Below, piece after piece: positions 60,791 to 64,000 of a stretch of 64,000 nt of DNA (the first letter of the stretch is position 1; each line of letters opens with the position of its first letter). A model generated the notes under the pieces. The model saw nothing but the letters and a program-made list of their open reading frames with translations, was not told where the DNA came from and made no database searches. The position numbers and the translations under genes are program-made. This stretch comes from Homalodisca vitripennis (taxonomy: Eukaryota; Arthropoda; Insecta; Hemiptera; Cicadellidae). The DNA is taken from the NCBI RefSeq assembly GCF_021130785.1, contig NC_060207.1:104841001-104905000 (forward strand), in the 5' to 3' direction.

Positions 60791-63094
60791 CAGGGTGGAA
60801 AAAAAAGTATGGAAACGCTCTCACTAATTTTGTATGGCTTCACTTATACACATTAAATTTTGTACATCACCACTTGTATTAAGAACCTTAGTTTTTGAGA
60901 CCAGTGGGGACATTTTATCTTATCAGGGGGACGGCCCGTGAGGAGTCGGACGAAAATCTTAAATGTAAGCATAGGCCGAGTTTGGTATCAAATTAAAGGT
61001 CTAGTAAAGAGAAACTCATTACCGCAAAACCGCACTTAAAAAGGTTGACCCTATCCAGAGTACGGTCCGTTTGAATTTTCACAGGTAACGTTTGATTAAT
61101 TATTATTTCTCCGCCAATTTCACAGTCTCAAGTAAAACTGTTCTGACTGAAAAATGACACTTTATGGAACACAATTATCCAAAAGAATTAAATTAAAAAT
61201 TATCTATGTATTACAAAAAATAAACCATACCTTTTAAATGAGGTGCTCAAACTGCTCTCCGAACACTTGTTGGCAATGAGCTAGTCTATTATAAAAACCT
61301 ACTGCAGTCACATTTTGAAGCATCTCGGGTGTAATTCTTCTTGCTTCTTCTAATAAACGATTTGTCAGCTACTCAATGTTGGCTGGTTTAGTTTTATACA
61401 CATTATCTTTTAAGAAGCCCCACAAAAAGAAATCTAGTGGATTAAGATCCGCTGACGTAGCCGGCCACTCATCGGTACCCCTGCGACCAATCCAACGGTT
61501 AGGAAACACTTCATTTAACAGATTGCGCACCCGCAAATAGTAATGGGGCGGTGCTCCATCTTGCTGAAACCATACTGCATTAAAATTTGCCCCAAGAAGA
61601 GCACTCACTGCTGGCAAAATGTTATTTGTCAACATATTGAAATAAATTTCGCCTGTTAGATTTCCATCTATCACAAACGGTCCTAAAATGTTATTGTATA
61701 TTATTCCAGCCCACATTATTCACTTTCTTGAGGCCTTTGTGTGTGGCCTTCTATCATCCAGTGTGGATTATGGACGGCCCAGTAACGGCAATTATGCCTA
61801 TTAACTTGTCCATTAACAAAGAATGTAGCTTCATCTGAAAAACAATTATTTTTAAGTTCGATATTATATCGAACTTAAAAAATTTTGAATTTCGTCATAC
61901 TTTCTCATCATTATTTCGCAAAATTCAGTCCTTCGATCAAAATCATCCTCTGCAAGTTCTTGGGTTAGGGTTACTTTAAAAGGATGATACTTGTTTTTGT
62001 GTAAAACATTCAACACTGAGGTATGGCTCATATCAAGATCTTCTGCAGCCACTCTTGGCCGAGGTGCTGGGATTTTCAACAAATGTTTTGAGTACATCCA
62101 AAGAGTTTTGTTCATTTGTTGCCGATTTAGGCCTGCCACTTCTTTCGCGATCTTTGACTGTTCTAGTTTCTTCAAATCTTTTTACTGTCTTAAACACTGT
62201 TGACTTACTAATTGAGGGTCTATCAAGAAAAGTGTCATTAAAAAAATGCGCGGTTTCTTCATAGGGACGAAACTAGATATCCATACCCACGCATCATAAG
62301 CAGCGTGCTTCTTCTCAAACTCACTAAGTGACATTGCTTTTAAAACTAGTAGAATAAAATGTAAAACACTTAAGTAAAAACATTTATAACTATCGCAGTA
62401 CCTTCTAGTGAAGACTTTTCAACTTTATCTTACGTGGACGAAATTATAACGTAGACTAAAAACCAAGCTGATATTAAAAATACAAAACTGTGGAGTTTTG
62501 CTGTGATAGTACTGTTTGTATTGCCTAAACCAGTTTATGTTTGCCTTGAGATAAAAAGGGTGGAGGGGACTGGACCTTTACCTCATGTTGATAAGGAGTT
62601 ACGGTGGTATTATTGAATACTCTCAGTTTCTTGAAGACAAGACAGGAAAACCCCTATTTACTGTTATCCAACAAATGTAGAGGTAAAAAAAAAAATAATT
62701 TTTTGTTGGAATTTGTTTTTAAAAATTTACATAACCGACATAAAACATAATACTGAAAGTAAATTAGTTACTTCACAAGACAAAATTACTAAATTTCTTT
62801 GTCATGAAATTCATACGGCCCGTACTCTGGATAGGGTCAAACCTTTTTAAGTGGGGTTTGCGGTAATGAGTTTCTCTTTACTAGACCTTTAATTTGATAC
62901 CAAACTCGGCCTATGCTTACATTTAAGATTTTCGTCCGACTCTTCACGGGCCGTCCCCCTGAAAAGATAAAATGTCCCCACTGGTCTCAAAAAACTAGGT
63001 TCTTAATACAAGTGGTGATGTACAAAATTTAATTTGTATAAGTGAAGGCATACAAAATTAGTGAAAGCGTTTCCATACTTTTTTTTCCACCCTG
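60791..63094 (-). mobile_element. Tc1/mariner-superfamily transposon with terminal inverted repeats of about 290 bp
   Basis: The ends start CAGGGTGGAAAAAAAAGTAT and its complement, and are flanked by TA (in fact TATA on both sides), the target duplication of this superfamily. The inverted repeats run 60791-61078 and 62805-63094 and differ at only about a dozen positions by eye, so the insertion is not very old. The 1.7 kb interior holds one transposase gene on the minus strand, now frame-broken. An element of this length with near-identical 290-bp arms is unlike typical mariners, whose arms are near 30 bp. Confidence 0.9.
61234..62334 (-). pseudogene. Transposase of the long-TIR Tc1/mariner-type element, frame-broken
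   Basis: The ATG at 62334-62332 opens MSLSEFEKKHAAYDAW; the reading then shifts frame to RPSISKSTVFKTVKRFEETR and SGRPKSATNEQ (helix-turn-helix and linker). It shifts again into the frame 62175-61864 (SHTSVLNVLHKNKYHPFKV). A short palindrome at 61851-61877 interrupts it just before FSDEATFFVNGQ, the first catalytic Asp. After another shift, frame 61716-61369 holds MWAGIIYNNILGPFVIDG, the second Asp in WFQQDGAPPHY, and the third in TSADLNPLDFFLWGF, with 36 residues between the two Asp by my count. An in-frame TAG (NIE*LTN) precedes the C-terminus, which ends EQFEHLI at TAA 61236-61234. All three catalytic residues survive, but at least three frame breaks and two stops inactivate it. Confidence 0.88.
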
Positions 63095-63599
63095 TATACC
63101 TGTAAATGAATTTCAACAAAATATACAACAATTAAACCTGTTCTTGCTGAACACGAGAACGTATCTTTGTACTTATTTATGATAGGAATAAACTTCCAAT
63201 ATAAAAAATGGTTTTTGTAAACTCATGTGAGTGAGTTGTAAATTTCAGCACGATTTCGCCTGTCTGCTGTTTCACGGCTTTAGTAAAACACTTGACCAAG
63301 CGTATGTTGGGCATAATTGAAACAATGATTTAAACTTATACTGATAATATATTCTTTGAATAACGCTCAGTGCATAATCTGTGATATATTATATGCACTA
63401 CGCGTCATATTGATTTCGTATTCACGCAAAAATATAAAAGCTCATACAATGTTATTTATCAACTTAAAACTACTATTTTACATGACTAATATTTTTTCAA
63501 TGTACTATCTAATAAGAGACTCATAGTGAAAAGCGTGATGTTCCTATATTGTGTCATTTTATAGCCATGAAGATATCATACCCATTCACTCTTGTCAAA
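63095..63599. other. Intergenic DNA, nothing recognised
   Basis: AT-rich sequence without frames or motifs. Confidence 0.4.
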
Positions 63600-63745
63600 G
63601 TCATATTAGACAGCAAGTCACATAAGATAGCCAATCATATGATATAGTAGCCAGTCACACCAGACAACTAGTCATATCATTTAGCCAGTCATATTAAGTA
63701 GCCAATTAATAAAATAGCGTTTAATTAAATAGCTAGTCAAACTGA
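63600..63745 (+). repeat. Degenerate short tandem repeat (about 14-21 bp units)
   Basis: Seven or eight imperfect units around TAGCCAGTCATATTA: starts near 63611, 63628, 63647, 63669, 63681, 63698, 63715 and 63729. Unit length varies, which is typical of an old array. Confidence 0.6.
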
Positions 63746-64000
63746 TTCTGCCCTGTAAATACAAAACCCTTTTTATTATTTTCAAGGTTATTTTAATCTT
63801 TCATGATAACTTTCAGTCACGGAATGTAGTATTTTCAGAGTGTTAATAATAAAAAAAGAAACTCCAACATTCTTTTGAGCCGTTCTTTCTTAGACCATTG
63901 TTTTTATATTATATTGTAGCATTAAAATTAACTTCTAACGATAATTTCAAATGAACACTAAATTCAATAAAAACTCTACGTAACCTTGCATCCAAACAGT
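63746..64000. other. Window end, AT-rich, nothing recognised
   Basis: No feature could be supported in the last stretch. Confidence 0.4.

Noticed and set aside
1..64000. CRISPR arrays, operons, bacterial terminators or riboswitches
   Set aside because: The window is eukaryotic (spliced gene, insect-type transposons). The tandem repeats seen are degenerate minisatellites without regular unique spacers.

Overview
The window is AT-rich eukaryotic DNA with long non-coding stretches, GT-AG introns, many long (TA)n tracts and many decayed transposable elements. The element mix (a pogo-like transposon with a pipsqueak-type helix-turn-helix, Tc1/mariner-type transposons, Jockey-like and Penelope-like retroelement remnants) suggests an insect, perhaps a hemipteran with a large repeat-rich genome. 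The order is an inference; nothing here proves it. No bacterial genes, rRNA, CRISPR array or intact tRNA was seen.

The one well-supported host gene lies on the minus strand at 17746-23867. Four coding exons (23867-23242, 21856-21664, 20478-20248, 17859-17746) join in matching phases to encode a 387-residue class A (rhodopsin-like) G-protein-coupled receptor with seven membrane segments. It has NHY in place of DRY and NSYIY in place of NPxxY. Its last exon, a 37-residue tail, is too short to stand out as an open frame and was found from the splice phase. Three other places look like host exons of unknown function, all on the minus strand: 39634-39888, 44345-44502 and a two-exon model at 57818-58127.

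The rest is mostly mobile DNA. 1-7.2 kb: a hairpin around a tRNA-like B box, a Jockey-like RNase H/zinc-knuckle remnant (minus) and a reverse transcriptase remnant (plus). 7280-10579: a complete-ended 3.3 kb pogo-like element with TA target duplication, about a dozen copies of a subterminal motif, and a gene that keeps its DNA-binding domain and a PHD-like finger but not the catalytic core. 10.6-17.7 kb: dispersed repeats and an inverted-repeat element. 25-27.6 kb: a dispersed repeat, a foldback element of about 850 bp and a perfect 32-bp hairpin. 28048-32636: two near-identical 2.3 kb tandem copies whose homopolymer differences suggest a possible assembly artefact. 41.4-41.9 and 55.3-55.7 kb: the RT and GIY-YIG parts of Penelope-like elements. 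49.1 kb: a relic DNA transposon. 60791-63094: a Tc1/mariner-superfamily element with unusually long terminal inverted repeats (about 290 bp) and a frame-broken transposase. 63.6 kb: a short degenerate tandem repeat.

At least four dispersed repeat families recur in the window (called A to D below). They explain much of the sequence that has no gene. The boundaries given for decayed repeats are approximate because they were judged by eye.
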